Origin: Lolium rigidum
Lineage: Eukaryota; Streptophyta; Magnoliopsida; Poales; Poaceae
Reading direction: 5' to 3'
Assembly (NCBI RefSeq): GCF_022539505.1
Contig: NC_061511.1
Span: 38,367,144-38,431,143, forward strand
DNA: 64,000 nt
Every line of letters begins with the position of its first letter. Position 1 is the first letter of the stretch. This document shows, one piece after another, positions 12,652 to 23,274 of this stretch. The position numbers were made by a program, and so were the translations under genes. Below the pieces are notes generated by a model. It saw nothing but the letters and a program-made list of their open reading frames with translations. It was not told the DNA's origin and ran no database searches.

Positions 12652-12737
12652 AATGAATTATAGCAGCGAGCGGGAATAAAATCAGCACTAACAGTAAAAG
12701 TTTCCCTTACCAATTCCACTTACCAATAGCGCTTCAC

Positions 12738-12755
12738 TTCCCGGCAACGGCGCCA
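12738..12755 (-). other. Primer binding site of element A
   Basis: On the minus strand the sequence is TGGCGCCGTTGCCGGGAA, 11 bp inside the 5' LTR. It is nearly identical to the B1/B2 site, so A and B elements would use the same tRNA-Asp-type primer. Confidence 0.85.
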
Positions 12756-12766
12756 GAAAATAGTCT

Positions 12767-14262
12767 TGATGACCCACAAGTATAGGGGGTGTATCGTAGT
12801 ATTTTCGATAAGTAAGAATGTCGATCCCAACGAGGAGCAGCAGGTGTTGACAAGCAGTTTCGATGAAGGATTCACTGTAAATGCTCACAGACAAGTATTC
12901 AGGGGGTTTTGATGTAACAGATGAATAAAGTACGAGTAAGTAAAGTGCGAGAGTAACAATTGCAGCGAGTGGCCCAATCCCTTTTAGCACAAAGGACAAG
13001 CCGATTTGTTTACTTATAATGACCAAACGTTCTTGAGGACACACGGGAATTTAGTCTAGTGCTTTCGCTTCATATAGCTTATTAATCTTCAATGTGTGGG
13101 TGAACCTATGCTAATGCACCGCCCTTCCTAGGACTAATACATACTTGTGATTATACCCCTTGCAAGCATCCGCAACTACAAGAAAGTAATTAAGATAAAT
13201 CTAACCACAGCCTTAAACTCGAGATCCTGCTATCCCTCCCGCATCGATATACCAACGGGGGTTCAGGTTTCGTCACTCGAGCAACCCCGCAATTGGCAAA
13301 CGAGTACAAGATGTATTCCCCTAGGCCCATAAAGGTGAAGTATCATGTAGTCGACGTTCACATGACACCACTCGAAGAATAACACCACAACTTAAATATC
13401 ATAACATTGAATATTACTCAACCATAATTCACTACTAACATTTAGACTTCACCCATGTCCTCAAGAACTAAACGAATTACTCACGAGACATCATATGGAA
13501 CATGATCAGAGGTGATATGATGATGAATAACAATCTGAACATAAACCTTGGTTCAATGGTTTCACTCAATAGCATCAATAACAAGTAGAAATCAATACCG
13601 GGAGAGTTTCCCCTATCAAACAATCAAGATCCAACCCAAATTGTTACAGCGGTGATGATGTGCAGCGGTGGAGACGGCGGTGATGATGATGGAGATGATG
13701 GTGATGATGATGGGGATGATGTCCAGCTCGATGTCGGTGACGATGGCGTCGATTTCCCCCTCCGGGAGGGAATTTCCCCGGCAGATTTTAGCCTGCCGGA
13801 GAGCTCTTTTCTCTCTGGTGTTTTCCGCCCCGCAGAGGCGGCTCTGACTCTTCGCGACTATCCTCTGGAGTTTAGGTTTTTGGGACGAAGAAGTACGCGA
13901 AGGAGAGGAGGCCAGAGGAGGCTGTGGGCCCCCTCCCCACAAGGCGGCGCGGCCAGGGCAGGGCCCACGCCGGCCTATGAGGGGGGCCCATGGCGGCCCT
14001 CCTCGGCTCCTCCTTCTGGCTCTCTTCGTCTTCTGGAAAAATAGGATTTTTCATATAATTTCCGTCAATTGTTGATCTTCCGAAATATTGCATTCTGACG
14101 GCGCTTTTTCCAGCAGAATCCTGACTCCGGTGCGCGATCCTCCAATAATCATGAAACATGCAAAATATATGAAATAACATAAGTATCACCTCTAAATATG
14201 AAATATATCAATGAATAACAGTAAATTATGATATAAAATAGTGATGCAAAATGGACGTATCA
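12767..14262 (-). repeat. 5' LTR of element A (1,496 bp)
   Basis: On the plus strand it runs from TGATGACCCACAAGTATAGG to GGACGTATCA. On the element strand it therefore starts TGATACGTCC and ends with CA. It abuts the primer site. GC-rich ORFs within it (13616-14044) are low-complexity Asp/Gly-rich frames inside the LTR and are not genes. Confidence 0.9.
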
Positions 14263-14280
14263 CGCGTATGTTTTTAAAAC

Positions 14281-14493
14281 TTAAGAGAGCTTTGGGTACA
14301 ACAATGCTTCATTCATGATCAAAGTTGTTCCCATGGGGAGTATAATGGTGGCTCTTCCGGAGCCAACTATGTTCGAACTGCAGCCGGTGATTGTCATAAT
14401 ATTCCCTAGATTTTTATTTATGGACTCAAAGTACTTTGTTTCTCTCAAGATGGTATTAGTGGTGGCGCTATCGGCAAGGCACGTTTCCTCCAT
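14281..14493 (-). pseudogene. Copia aspartic protease fragment
   Basis: The 70-residue frame begins MEETCLADSATTNTILRETK. The D-S-A-T-T motif sits where Copia proteases have D-S-(G/A)-(A/T)-T. It continues IVGSGRATIILPMGTTLIM and ALLYPKLS, a typical Copia protease C-terminal region. A TAA follows where the family continues, and the element A LTR begins 19 bp further on. Integrase and reverse transcriptase would lie beyond the left end of element A, outside the window. Confidence 0.8.
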
Positions 14494-14761
14494 TTGGGTG
14501 CCACACGTGTTCTAAAATATAGCGTCTAATTAATATAATGGAGTGAGGAAGATGCATCATTAAGTAAGTAGACACATAAACATTTCAGAACATAACATAA
14601 CCATCTCATATTAAATAATGGAATAAATGAATGAAAATAATGTCATCCAATCGCCAAAACGAATAAATGCTTTGCTCTCATAGAGCTTACAACCATATCG
14701 AACGAATGTGTCAAATTATTGCCAAGGTGAAATCATGAAATAAATAGGACGAAGCGAAGTT

Positions 14762-15205
14762 TTAGATGGAGAGCGCGAGGAAACCGTCGACCTCAGCAGA
14801 TATCTCCATCTCGTTGAGCTTCTCTTCGTTGGCTATCATTACCGAGGCAGCATCAATGTCCAGCTGGGGCACGGGAGGGGGCACAACGTGCTTAACCTCC
14901 ATGGGCACTTCGACGTTCACGGGAATAGCCTGGAGTGCCGCCACAGGTGCCTCAACTTGCGCCATTCCGGGTGCGGCGTTGGGCATAGTGATCACCACGG
15001 GCGCCGCAACGGGCGCCGGTGGTGCCTCCACCTGGACCAGCTGCATCCCGCGCGCCTTGTTGGCCTTGTACGCGTCCACGACGTGCTTAGGGGCCAGGCA
15101 CTGCCTGGAGAAGTAAGTCTTGGGTCCGCAATGGAAGAAATCCTGGGGCCTTGCCTCCCCCTTCCCGACCTGATGGTGCTTGGCCGGGTTGGAGGGGTTA
15201 GGTAC
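14762..15205 (-). pseudogene. Copia Gag C-terminal part with degraded zinc knuckle
   Basis: Read from 15205 down, the frame passes a basic Pro-rich stretch and then FFHCGPKTYFSRQC. This matches the CCHC knuckle C-x2-C-x4-H-x4-C, except that the first Cys is Phe and the His is Tyr, so zinc binding is probably lost. It continues LAPKHVVDAYKANKARGMQL and a Pro/Val/Ala-rich tail to a TAA at 14762. The upstream half of the same Gag lies beyond the Harbinger insertion. Confidence 0.7.
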
Positions 15206-15690
15206 TTAGAGCATCTCCAGTCGCGTCCCCCAAACCGTCCCCCAAACCGCGCCGGATTGAGCGTTTGGGGGACGTGTTTTGTTCGTGCCGCGTTTGGGGG
15301 ACGTCGCTCCCCAGCCGCGTCCCCCAAACGCCTCCCCCAAACATTTAAATTACTTTTTTTTTGGCTTTTTATTTCAATTTCCACAAACTAATACATAATT
15401 TGGAACGTGGTTTACACGAAAAAATAATTGGGAACGTGGTTTTCCACAAACTAATACATAGTTTGAACCGTCGTGGACACAAATATAAAATTTTGCAAAG
15501 AAACTAAACCTAACTAGGCCGTGCATCGAAGGTTTCCTGTGTTCGCTGCTAAGAAAGAACACTTGAGGGCACACCAGTCACCTAAAGCTGGAAAATCCAG
15601 CGGGAGGATGGTGCCCTTGTTGGTTCTACCGATGAGGCGAACAGGCAGAAACCTCCGTGCACGTATTCGCTGCGAAGAAACAACACTCAT

Positions 15691-16204
15691 TCAGTCGTCC
15701 TCCTCGTCGGTGCTGTCGTCGTGGGGTTCCCTGTCGACGTGGTGGTAGTCCCGGAGGCAGCGCCTCTCGTCGAAGACCTTGACGCTCATGTCCCTGTTGC
15801 CGAAGTAGGAGAACACGAGGATGAAGCCGGCTTCGAGGCTGTGGTGGCGCGCGAACTTCTCCCGGCCCGATGTTGAGGTACATCTTGCCGCGCGCGTCGT
15901 AGATCGCCTTGACGATCCACCGGCGGTAGCCGCACGAATGCTCCCGCAGATGCATCGTGCGCGGGCGTACGCCGCCGACGTACTCGGCGAAGGAGTCCGG
16001 CAGCCTGCGGATGCCGCGCGGGTCGCCCTTGAGGACGTGGACGAACTCGAACAGGACGTCCGGCTCCACGTCCATCTCCGACGATGATGAAGCCGGCGGC
16101 GTGGAAGGCGACGGCGAGCGTTCAGCTATGCCGCGGCCACGACCACGACCACGACCACGGCCGCGGCCGCGGCCGCGAGGTCCGCCTCCGCCTCTACCAG
16201 ACAT
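15691..16204 (-). pseudogene. B3-type DNA-binding domain protein captured by a Harbinger element
   Basis: ATG 16204 gives MSGRGGGGPRGRGRGRGRGR, an Arg-Gly tract, then a Ser/Pro-rich linker (residues ~25-45). A B3-like domain follows: FEFVHVLKGDPRGIRRLPDS, FAEYVGG, then CGYRRWIVKAIYDARGKMYL. A one-base shift near 15864-15869 moves the frame. The other frame continues REKFARHHSLEAGFILVFSY, then MSVKVFDERRC, to a TGA at 15691-15693. Strand order, the LPDxFAEY motif and the GW-F-AR-H-LEAG-LVF-Y pattern are those of plant B3 factors of the REM type. The shift lies in a GGGCCGGG run, so a sequencing error is possible. Without it the ORF would be about 170 codons. Whether it is expressed is unknown. 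Confidence 0.75.
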
Positions 16205-16367
16205 AGCGTCGAGTCTTGTTGAGAGATGGTGGCGGCTAGGGTTTGGGAGAGAGGCGCTAGGGTTTGTGTGTGAGAGGGACGATGAGAGGCGCCCCTTTTA
16301 TAGGCCGGAGGGAGGCGGAGGAGCGGTGGCGCTCATTAACGCCGGCGCGCAGAGCTAGGCGCGACGG

Positions 16368-16432
16368 GACGCGTCGGCTGCGTCGGCTGCGGGAACCGCA
16401 CCGTCGGCTGCGTCGGCTGCGGGAACCGCACC
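16368..16432 (+). repeat. 32-bp tandem duplication in the Harbinger element
   Basis: GTCGGCTGCGTCGGCTGCGG plus GAACCGCACC occurs twice in direct succession. It lies upstream (on the minus strand) of the B3 reading frame. Confidence 0.8.
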
Positions 16433-16711
16433 GCCAATAACTTTCGTCGCGAGGTAGGCGACGGTTAGGTTAAAAATTTATTGTGCCGTTGACGCGTCGG
16501 CCCCGCGCCTCCTCGCCTCGCTTTTCGTTGTGTCCGGCGTCCCCGGAGCGTCCCCTGTGGGACGGGGACGGGCTCGGGGCGCCGGACACCGAATGGGGGC
16601 GCGCCGGACAAAAAAGGGCTTTGGGGGACGCGGCTGGAACGCTTTTTCTGTCCGGCGCGCCCCAAATCCCTTTGGGGGACGGTTTGGGGGACGCGACTGG
16701 AGATGCTCTTA

Positions 16712-17386
16712 GGTCCCTTCTTGCCTTTCTTGCGTTCTTCATTATTGGCTTGCGTACTTTATATGCGCCGGCATTCACTTCTTGACTTGGGCCTCCAGCG
16801 AAAGACTGCGAGGAGAAGTTCTTTTTAATAACTTCATCCTGCTCTGCATCCACCTAGAGGACATCAACGAGCGATGCATACTGCTGAAGTTTCTCCTTGC
16901 GGTAGTTCCTAGAAATAGCAGTTGGATGAAAGGTAGAGAGGGTTTTCTCTATCTTCTCTTTGTCTGTGATAGTAGTACCACAAAGGAGAAGCGAGGTACA
17001 AATCCGGTGTAATGCTGAGTTGTACTCTCCCAAAGTCTTGAAGTCCGCAAACCTCAGATGCATCCATTATGCCTCCGAACAGTGTACTTCAGCCTAGAGA
17101 ACCGCGCTTTGAGGGCGGACCAAAGGGCTGAAGCACTCTATTCTGCCATGTACTCATTTTTCAAAGTACCACACATGTGGTGGCGGAGGAAGTGCAGCGT
17201 TTGCGCATTTTGCGCCGGAGTGGTGGTGCTTGGGGCTGTCGGGGTCCCCGCACTCAGCGCACCCATGATCTCTTTGTCCTCGAGGATGATCTCAACGTTC
17301 GAGGCCCAAGTCATGTAGTTCAGCTCGTTCTGAGCCAACTCCGCAAACTCACGGTTTATGATTCCCTTCATCTGCAATTTATGCAA
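16712..17386 (-). pseudogene. Copia Gag N-terminal part
   Basis: Frame 17386-17138 begins MHKLQMKGIINREFAELAQN and continues LNYMTWASNVEIILEDKEI. The (L/Y)NYxTWAxxVEI pattern is the start of plant Copia Gag (UBN2-type). Frame 17063-16854 gives MHLRFADFKTLGEYNSALHR and later KIEKTLSTFHPTA, the central Gag motifs. Frame 16853-16712 continues to a basic region at the Harbinger insertion. The frame changes between pieces are short indels. Confidence 0.8.
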
Positions 17387-17984
17387 AGTGTGTAAGATTA
17401 TAACAGGTAATCAATTGCATAAATGCGATGTTGATACAAAATACAATATGACGGTATTCCAAAATTTAAATAGAAAAATGGACATGCTAACTATGCTATA
17501 CTAAGTATTAAAAGCATACAACACTTAAAACTGTAGTAAAACATAATATATAAGTATGTGCAAAGAGAGGTTATATTAAGCGTCTTCTTAACTTGAAAGT
17601 TGGCCCTATTGACTTTTCGAAGTTAAACAATGCCCAAAAATACAATTCCGTAAAAAAACTGTATATTTCCGTGCACGGGCTGTTTTTGGTTAATCCGGTC
17701 CAGCAGCAGGCTGAAATGGGCCAAAATCAACCGAGCATGCGGCCCACCGGCCAACCCGCACCCCCACTCTGCCGGGGGGTGCTGTACGCCGACCTGGGCG
17801 GCGCGGACCAGGCGCCGCACACCCCCCAGGCGGGTTGTTGGGCCGGCCCAACATTCTCACTTCTAAATTTTTTGCTTTTTCGTTTTTTCTTTTTCGTTTC
17901 TTTTTGTTTTCTGTTGTTTGTTTTCTTTTTTAAAACATTTTTTTCAATCTGAATATTTGTTAAATTTTTTTAAAAATCAAATTA

Positions 17985-18275
17985 AAACAAATCACTTTTT
18001 TGAAAATCTGAACATTTTTCAGATTTGAACATTTTTAAATTTGAACAAAAATGTATTTTTTCTATGAACAATTTCCGAATTTGAACAAATTTTATATTTG
18101 AACAATTTTTGAATCTAAACCTTTCATATTTAGAACAAATTTCAAATTTGAACAAATTTCATATTTGAATGGTTTTCAAAATTGAACGGTTTTCATATTT
18201 GAACGATTTTCAAATTTGAACGGTTTTCAAATTTAAACATTTTTAGTTTAAACATTTTCTGTATTTGAACAATTT
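17985..18275 (+). repeat. Degenerate tandem repeat of TTTGAAC-(A/G)-N-TTTTCAAA words (~17-20 bp)
   Basis: At least a dozen imperfect copies of TTTGAACAATTTTCAAA-like words occur head to tail. Each is a partial palindrome. The tract is AT-rich and has no coding frame. Confidence 0.8.
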
Positions 18276-18815
18276 TTTAAAATTAAAATTTTCGAATATG
18301 AAAAAATATAAACAAAACCGAAAACAGAAAAAAGAAAAGAAAACAGAAAAAACCAGAAAAGGAAAAAAAAGGAAAAACGAACTGCTATAGCCAAACAACC
18401 ACAAATGGGCCTGGCCCATACCCGACCGGGGTGTGCGGTGGCCGGTAGCCACCGACCTGGTCGGTGTATAGGTTTTCCCCACTCTGCCGCCCCTCTTTTT
18501 TTCTTTTATTTATATGGGGTAGACAACACGGGCTGGTGCTCGGCCCAGCCGCCCATCACCGCGTGGGCCGGCCCACCTCACATCGTCCCGGCCCGAGACA
18601 GGGGGACAACGCTAGGAGACCTAGCGCCCCAGTGAGGCAGCAGTGGCATCGGGCCACGCCGGTGGCGCGGGTGGTGCGGTGGCCACTGTCGTGGCCGAAG
18701 GCGGAGGGCGCCTAGGGTGAGGCGGGGCGGCGCTTGCGCAGGCCGGAGACGGCGTGCAGGTGTGGGGCGGGGCGGCGAGCATCGGCCAACCGAGCCGGTC
18801 GAGGGTCCAGCGGGG

Positions 18816-18995
18816 CCGTGCGGACGCCTGCCAGCAGGGCCATGGCGGAGGCGTGCGGGCGCCGGCCAGCAGGGTCACGGCGGAGGCGTGCGGACGCCGG
18901 CCAGCAGGGCCATGGCGGACGCCGGCCAGTAGGGCCATGGCGGAGGCGCGTGGGCACCGGCCAGCAGGGCCGCGAGGGAGGCGTGCGGACGCCGA
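18816..18995 (+). repeat. GC-rich minisatellite, ~36-39-bp unit
   Basis: The unit GGACGCCGGCCAGCAGGGCC followed by ATGGCGGAGGCGTGC recurs about five times with small length changes. Overlapping ORFs on both strands arise from this repeat and are not credible genes. Confidence 0.85.
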
Positions 18996-19289
18996 CGGGG
19001 CCGCGGTGCATGCGCGTGTGTCGGCAACCGGCGGCTTGCAGCATGGTGCGTGCAGCAGCGGCGGCGCTATGTACGCGAGCCAATGTCAATCTCAGAGATC
19101 ACATTTTTTTTTGTTTTGGTTCTTCTGGAATCGGATTGATGCGTGACACAACGAGTGCACATCGCAGCGGTGCTATGATTAGCTGGATCATCAGCTTTCC
19201 GTCTCCCTACAGTGTAGTTAACAAGCCTCCGATCTGAGAGTATCGACAGTGGTCGGCGACAACATGTCATCTCGACTCTCGGGAAAATC

Positions 19290-19740
19290 TACACCATCGA
19301 TAAGATCTAATAATTACGCAAATCTAAAAAATTGAAAGGAAATCGAACAACGAATGCATTTTTGCGATCAATTTCAGAATATACCTCCGCAATCCGGTGT
19401 CGGGTGCCTGCTCGATGCATGCTTGACAAAGGGTCGGTGAAGCGAAGGTGCTGATAACGTGTTCTGCAACCTCTGCCGGCTGGCCTGTCTCGAGGGTGCA
19501 CAACGTAGATGAAATAGATGAACAACAAAGGTGCACCGAATGCGTAAAGTAAATTGACACAGGGAAGAATATAGGGAGAGCTTTTTTTTATTTTTGTGTC
19601 AACTGATACGTACAATGATTGAGCTCCTTTTATATATAAATCTAGATAAATAAAAGGATAACACCCACTTTTTTTTTTGAGGTAAAGGATAACACCCACT
19701 TAACGTTAAACATGAGAAAGACTTAGCCGTGACCCAAGTT
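19290..19740 (-). promoter_or_regulatory. LTR-like Copia promoter region
   Basis: On the minus strand, TTTATATATAAAAGGAGCTC (about 19641-19622) is a strong TATA box. It is followed downstream by AACACGTTATCAGCAC (about 19450), a motif common at the start of plant Copia interiors. The order TATA, transcript start, LTR end, priming region is as expected. LTR ends are not sharply defined. Confidence 0.45.
19671..19683 (-). mobile_element. 13-bp retroposon stub with 18-bp target duplication
   Basis: The 18-bp sequence AAAGGATAACACCCACTT is present at 19653-19670 and 19684-19701. Between them is only TTTTTTTTGAGGT, the poly(A)-side end of a LINE or SINE in minus orientation. This is a maximally 5'-truncated insertion. 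Confidence 0.85.
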
Positions 19741-20175
19741 TTCCAACAGAATCACCTCACGTGCTGCCTTCCATCAGTGAGGACGGAAAAAATGAGGTGG
19801 GCAAGAGAGGCCTGGTCAGTTTTCAATGGAGATTTTTGTTATATATACAGTGCCAGAACTGGCCGGAGCATATGGGCGTGGGATTTGTCCAAATCTAAAA
19901 GCCAAGATGAAAGCACCTCCGGACACGCTGCCAGCTCTTAGGGCATTTCCAATAGCCCGATGCAAAGTGACGTACAACGAACCGTTTGCGACTATGCGGT
20001 CGAAATATGCGTTTATACTCAGGCCAAGCGGCCTGATGTATAGTGATTGGCCTGCCCGCCGAGAGGGAAATACGTCCAAAATTTGCGTCGTGGATGCATC
20101 TACGCGGAAGGTGCGCAGTCGCTCCGCGTGACTGCTCACTTCTCTCACGGCCCTGCCTGGCAGTGACCTGGCTCA

Positions 20176-21370
20176 ATGCGTCTTCTCAGCCGTGTGACCG
20201 AAGGCCGAACCAAGCACATCAACTGCTATGAAAGGGCAATCGCCAAAGTGGCAACTGCGTCGATCGACGCACGGACTCATAAACCGTCCCAGAAGAGTAA
20301 CCCTAGCCCTCATCGATTTCTGTTCTGCCATTGGTGGGAAAGAAATTCCCCGCCGAGCAACTCTAGCTCCCCACCGAGCAACTCTAGCTCCCCACCGAGC
20401 GACGACCAGGATGAGGAGGGGTACGCCGTCACCGACGATGGACATGAGGAGGGGCAGGACACCGTCACCAACGACGGCCATGAGGAGGAGCCAGAAGAGG
20501 CCATGTGGGCACATATAGAGGCATAGGAGGTGGCAGAGGAGGCGGCGGTTAGGAAGAAGGAGGTGAGGGCCCAGGCGAAAGCGGAGGTGTAGCCGAAGTA
20601 CACCGACTACGAGGAATACACCAAGGATGACTCATCTGCGGGGGACACAAGCTCGTCAGAGGCGATGAGCTCTTGTGAAGAGTTTTTTTGCGAGGGAAAA
20701 GAATATTAAAGTCCTGTTCTTACAGAAAGGTCCAGCAAAAGATAAAAATTACAAACAGCTCCACTGGATCCCGATGTCGATGCCGAGCTCGATGCCGCCG
20801 GTGGCGCGCGCCGCCGCTGTACCTCTTGATGGCTTGGATCTGTTACAGGCCCTCCGTGGCCGAGAAGTCGCCGGACGCTAGCTCCTGGGAGCTTACACCG
20901 CGGTCCTCCATCTCCATCGCGAGACTCCACTCCATCTCCTTCTCCTAATTCAACAAGATCCAGCCCGGCCGCCAAGCCGACACCGGTGAGGGCTTGACAG
21001 GCTCCACGGATCCGTAGAACCGAGAGCTCGGAAAAGGCGGGATCTCCACCGCAGAGCTCCGGAGAACACTGTCGTCGAAGGGGACGAGATCCGTCGAACA
21101 ACGCCATGCCGACCGCGCCTCCGCCTCCACAACACCGCCTACAGGCCTCCAAAATGAACCTACGCTATATACAAGCCACAGATCGACGATCCCCCATCCT
21201 CCCGCCACCAGAGCGGCTGCCGGAAAGCGAGGAATCGTCGATCTGACGGCGAGAGAGGTGGCTCTTCTGGAAGGTTTCAGAAAAAACGTCGCTCCTTACT
21301 GTAGTGGGGGAGGAGAGACGACTAAGCTTCAGCTCTTGTGAAGAGTTGACCAGCAGGAAGCGCCTTCGTG
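20176..21370 (+). pseudogene. Acidic ORF of unknown function, split by a retroposon
   Basis: The frame from 20176 has an SSSPPSN repeat (a 21-bp tandem duplication at 20346-20390) and then an Asp/Glu-rich stretch (DDQDEEGYAVTDDGHEEG). A TAG at 20524-20526 and another near 20590 break it. The same frame continues KYTDYEEYTKDDSSAGDTSS up to 20684. After the 646-bp insertion it resumes in frame at the second duplication copy (LTSRKRLRDHD, TAG near 21382). No family is recognised. The C-terminal DDSS/RKR pattern suggests an acidic protein carried by a DNA transposon, but this is not established. Confidence 0.4.
20685..21330 (-). mobile_element. 646-bp LINE-like retroposon
   Basis: A 17-bp duplication AGCTCTTGTGAAGAGTT flanks it (20668-20684 and 21331-21347). 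The plus-strand left end TTTTTGCGAGGGAAAAG is a poly(A) tail in minus orientation. The other end is GC-rich and begins, on the minus strand, with a pyrimidine-rich CTCCTCCCCCACTACAGTA. A related insertion is at 51187-51843. There is no reverse transcriptase, so it is non-autonomous or internally deleted. Confidence 0.85.
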
Positions 21371-22242
21371 ACCATGACTAGACGTGGCCCTGTAAGAAGA
21401 AGTAGATTATTTATGTAATTTGTCTGTTAATTAGTTTGAACATCTATTTTCGCAGTTTATAAGTCACATTTGTTTCAAATATTTAACTACTTTGTATAAT
21501 ATTTGTGTCAAATGTTGCACTACTTTGTTACTGTATTTTGTTTGGTGATTTTAGGTAGAGCACAGGGCTGGCCTCGCTGAATAAAATGTGCCAAGCCACT
21601 AGGGCTGCCCCGTTGTCCTAGCGATCATTTCCGCCTCCACTATCCGACGAAAAGGGATGCATGCGGTTAATTTGGACTTTCCTTTTGCGTTGCTGCTCCT
21701 CCGAACTTCCCGTGGCCGCGTGCAATTGTTGCTCCTCCGACCCCATTCTGGCGGCCTATCACGGTCATTTGGATTTAGGGATAGTTAACCAGGCCGCTTC
21801 TCCTCTAATCCAAGAAGAAATAGATTCGTGCTTTTTTTTTCTCTTTAACATAGACAGTGTACATGCACAGGTGATTGCTTATGTGGATTTATAAATTGTA
21901 TGTATGTGCTGCATATATTGCATAACTATCTGTGTGGTAGATTGTAGAATATTTTAAATATTAATTGGACATTTTTATATGAAATCTAGGATGTGCGCTC
22001 CATACCGAAGAGGATGTCTTAAATTTATAAATCTGAGATTTTTTTGGGATTGATGGATTATAATATTTTTCTTGTATGACGCCTTACAACCACATTCGAG
22101 ACTTTTCCATTGAAATATTAATTTTAGTAAATTCCAATGAAATATGAATTCCAGTAGATATGAATATTGAAATATGAATTATAGTAAATCAGTATATAAA
22201 CAGGTTCTCGACATCCACGGGGCATTCCAGACTTTTCCATCA
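21348..22242. other. Intergenic, no gene recognised
   Basis: AT-rich sequence. Short ORFs (for example 21661-21894) have no recognisable content. Confidence 0.5.
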
Positions 22243-23075
22243 CTAGTAAAAGTGCACGTGCAATGCACGTATAACATTAAAAAAAATTTGCTCATCCTCA
22301 AATCAACAAACCTATTCCTTGGAGAGCATCCATATGTACCCAACATTCTTAGAACATGGCATTGAAACTATAATTATCTCAATAGTTTGTTACACATATC
22401 ACATCTTATCAGAATAACAACATAGGGAGATATCCTACTGAAGCAACTAAGAATCTGTACTGATATAGCTTATATTCAACAGTTAATTTATTGTCGTGGT
22501 AATATAAGAAAGCCATTAAATATTAAATATATGATAAAATGGCACTGAAAATGTTACTTCCACAACCAAGCACCATCCAATTTGATTTCAATCTGTGGTA
22601 GATGTACACTCCAGTGCTCATTCCATCATCTTACAATCCTTCTTTCAGAAGGTCAATAAGCTAATGGAATAGAAGATCAAGTTTCAACGTAGCCAAAAAT
22701 AGCAGAACTAAACAAACAAGACGATATTACTAACTAAGTTGAAAAAATGACGAAAAATGCCCAGAGGTTAACTTGACCATCAATTTTCAATCTCCCTTGT
22801 TGCTTCAGAGTAATACTACTGACCATCTTGACCCCTGAATGCATATACACTCACAAAGACAACTTATCCGCAGTCTAAAAGTTTGCATTCTCTTGAAAAT
22901 TAAATCCTAGTATGAAATGAAAGAATACACCTCTTAAAAAAACATTAGAAGAAAGGTAACTTTTCTCACTATCCACTTTAAGAAAGCCAAACAGTCTTAC
23001 GGAAATATATAGAGAGCTAGAGCAATAGCGCAGCTAGCTATAGAGCACACACCCGAAGATTTTACATCTTCTTAC

Positions 23076-23121
23076 CACAAGTTTGGAATATCTTCAGCAT
23101 ATTTAAGGACAACTTCAAGAT
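23076..23121 (-). pseudogene. Exon-like fragment, unknown gene
   Basis: The fragment is bordered by CCTGCAG and GTAAGA. One frame reads LEVVLKYAEDIPNLW. It is too short to assign to a family. Confidence 0.3.
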
Positions 23122-23274
23122 CTGCAGGATTACCCCGTAAAAAAATCACTTGTGTTGTAACTGGATACATTACACTTGACATATCTATATGCTATTTTTA
23201 TGCCTTTTCAAGATTATGAGTATACACCAGTGCACCAAGAGAAAAAAAAGAGATCATGAGTATCTACATATTAT

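Larger units (their letters stand above)
1..14262 (-). mobile_element. Athila-like Ty3/Gypsy retrotransposon (element A), 3' end outside window, interrupted by B1
   Basis: Reading on the minus strand, the order is 5' LTR (14262 to 12767), primer binding site (12755 to 12738), gag, protease, reverse transcriptase, RNase H and integrase, continuing past position 1. The domain order (integrase after RNase H) is that of Ty3/Gypsy. The tRNA-Asp-type primer site and the reverse-transcriptase signature PLPFIDQMLEKLS point to the Athila lineage. Positions 1618-9617 are a later insertion with a 5-bp duplication. The five bases beyond the 5' LTR (14263-14267, CGCGT) should be the target duplication; the partner lies outside the window. 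The coding region has several nonsense codons and frameshifts, so this copy is not autonomous as it reads. Confidence 0.93.
15209..16708. mobile_element. PIF/Harbinger-type DNA transposon (1,500 bp) carrying a B3-domain gene fragment
   Basis: Long terminal inverted repeats start GAGCATCTCCAGTCGCGTCC, each followed by repeats of CCCCCAAA; the right end is the exact inverse. The 3-bp duplication TTA flanks it at 15206-15208 and 16709-16711, as expected for PIF/Harbinger. No transposase is present. The cargo is a minus-strand B3-domain gene (16204-15691). It sits inside the Copia gag, which rejoins when the element is removed. Confidence 0.9.
17580..19080. repeat. Low-complexity block with inverted T-rich/A-rich arms
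   Basis: A pyrimidine-rich arm (17858-17945, TTTTTC/TTTTG words) faces a purine-rich arm (18300-18380). Both are flanked by GC-rich segments containing GGGCCGG(C) and GGCCCA words. This looks like the inverted ends of a non-autonomous DNA transposon, perhaps Mutator-like, but no clean duplication was found. No gene is visible. Confidence 0.4.
14268..19740 (-). mobile_element. Old Ty1/Copia retrotransposon, fragmented, host of element A and a Harbinger element
   Basis: Minus-strand parts in order are: LTR-like region (about 19740-19460), a priming-region motif AACACGTTATCAGCAC (about 19450), Gag (17386-16712 and 15205-14762) and the start of a Copia protease (14493-14281). The element is cut at 14268 by element A. 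Harbinger DNA occupies 15209-16708, and the leader is expanded by unrelated repeats (about 17580-19280). That the LTR-like end belongs to the same copy is an inference from order and strand. Confidence 0.65.
19941..21640 (+). mobile_element. Harbinger-like fragment with acidic ORF (one end recognised)
   Basis: The left end reads GGGCATTTCCAATAGCCCGA directly after TTA. It resembles the GGGCATCTCCAAC ends of grass Harbinger-type elements with GC-rich interiors (CCGTTTGCG, CGCGTGACTG). An acidic ORF lies inside, and a retroposon occupies 20685-21330. No matching right end was found, so the right boundary is a guess. Confidence 0.35.

Noticed and set aside
13616..14044. Asp/Gly-rich ORF on the plus strand and a minus-strand partner
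   Set aside because: Low-complexity GATGATGG-type sequence inside the LTR of element A.
18621..19237. Several 100-170-codon ORFs on both strands
   Set aside because: Produced by a GC-rich minisatellite; all frames stay open because of composition.
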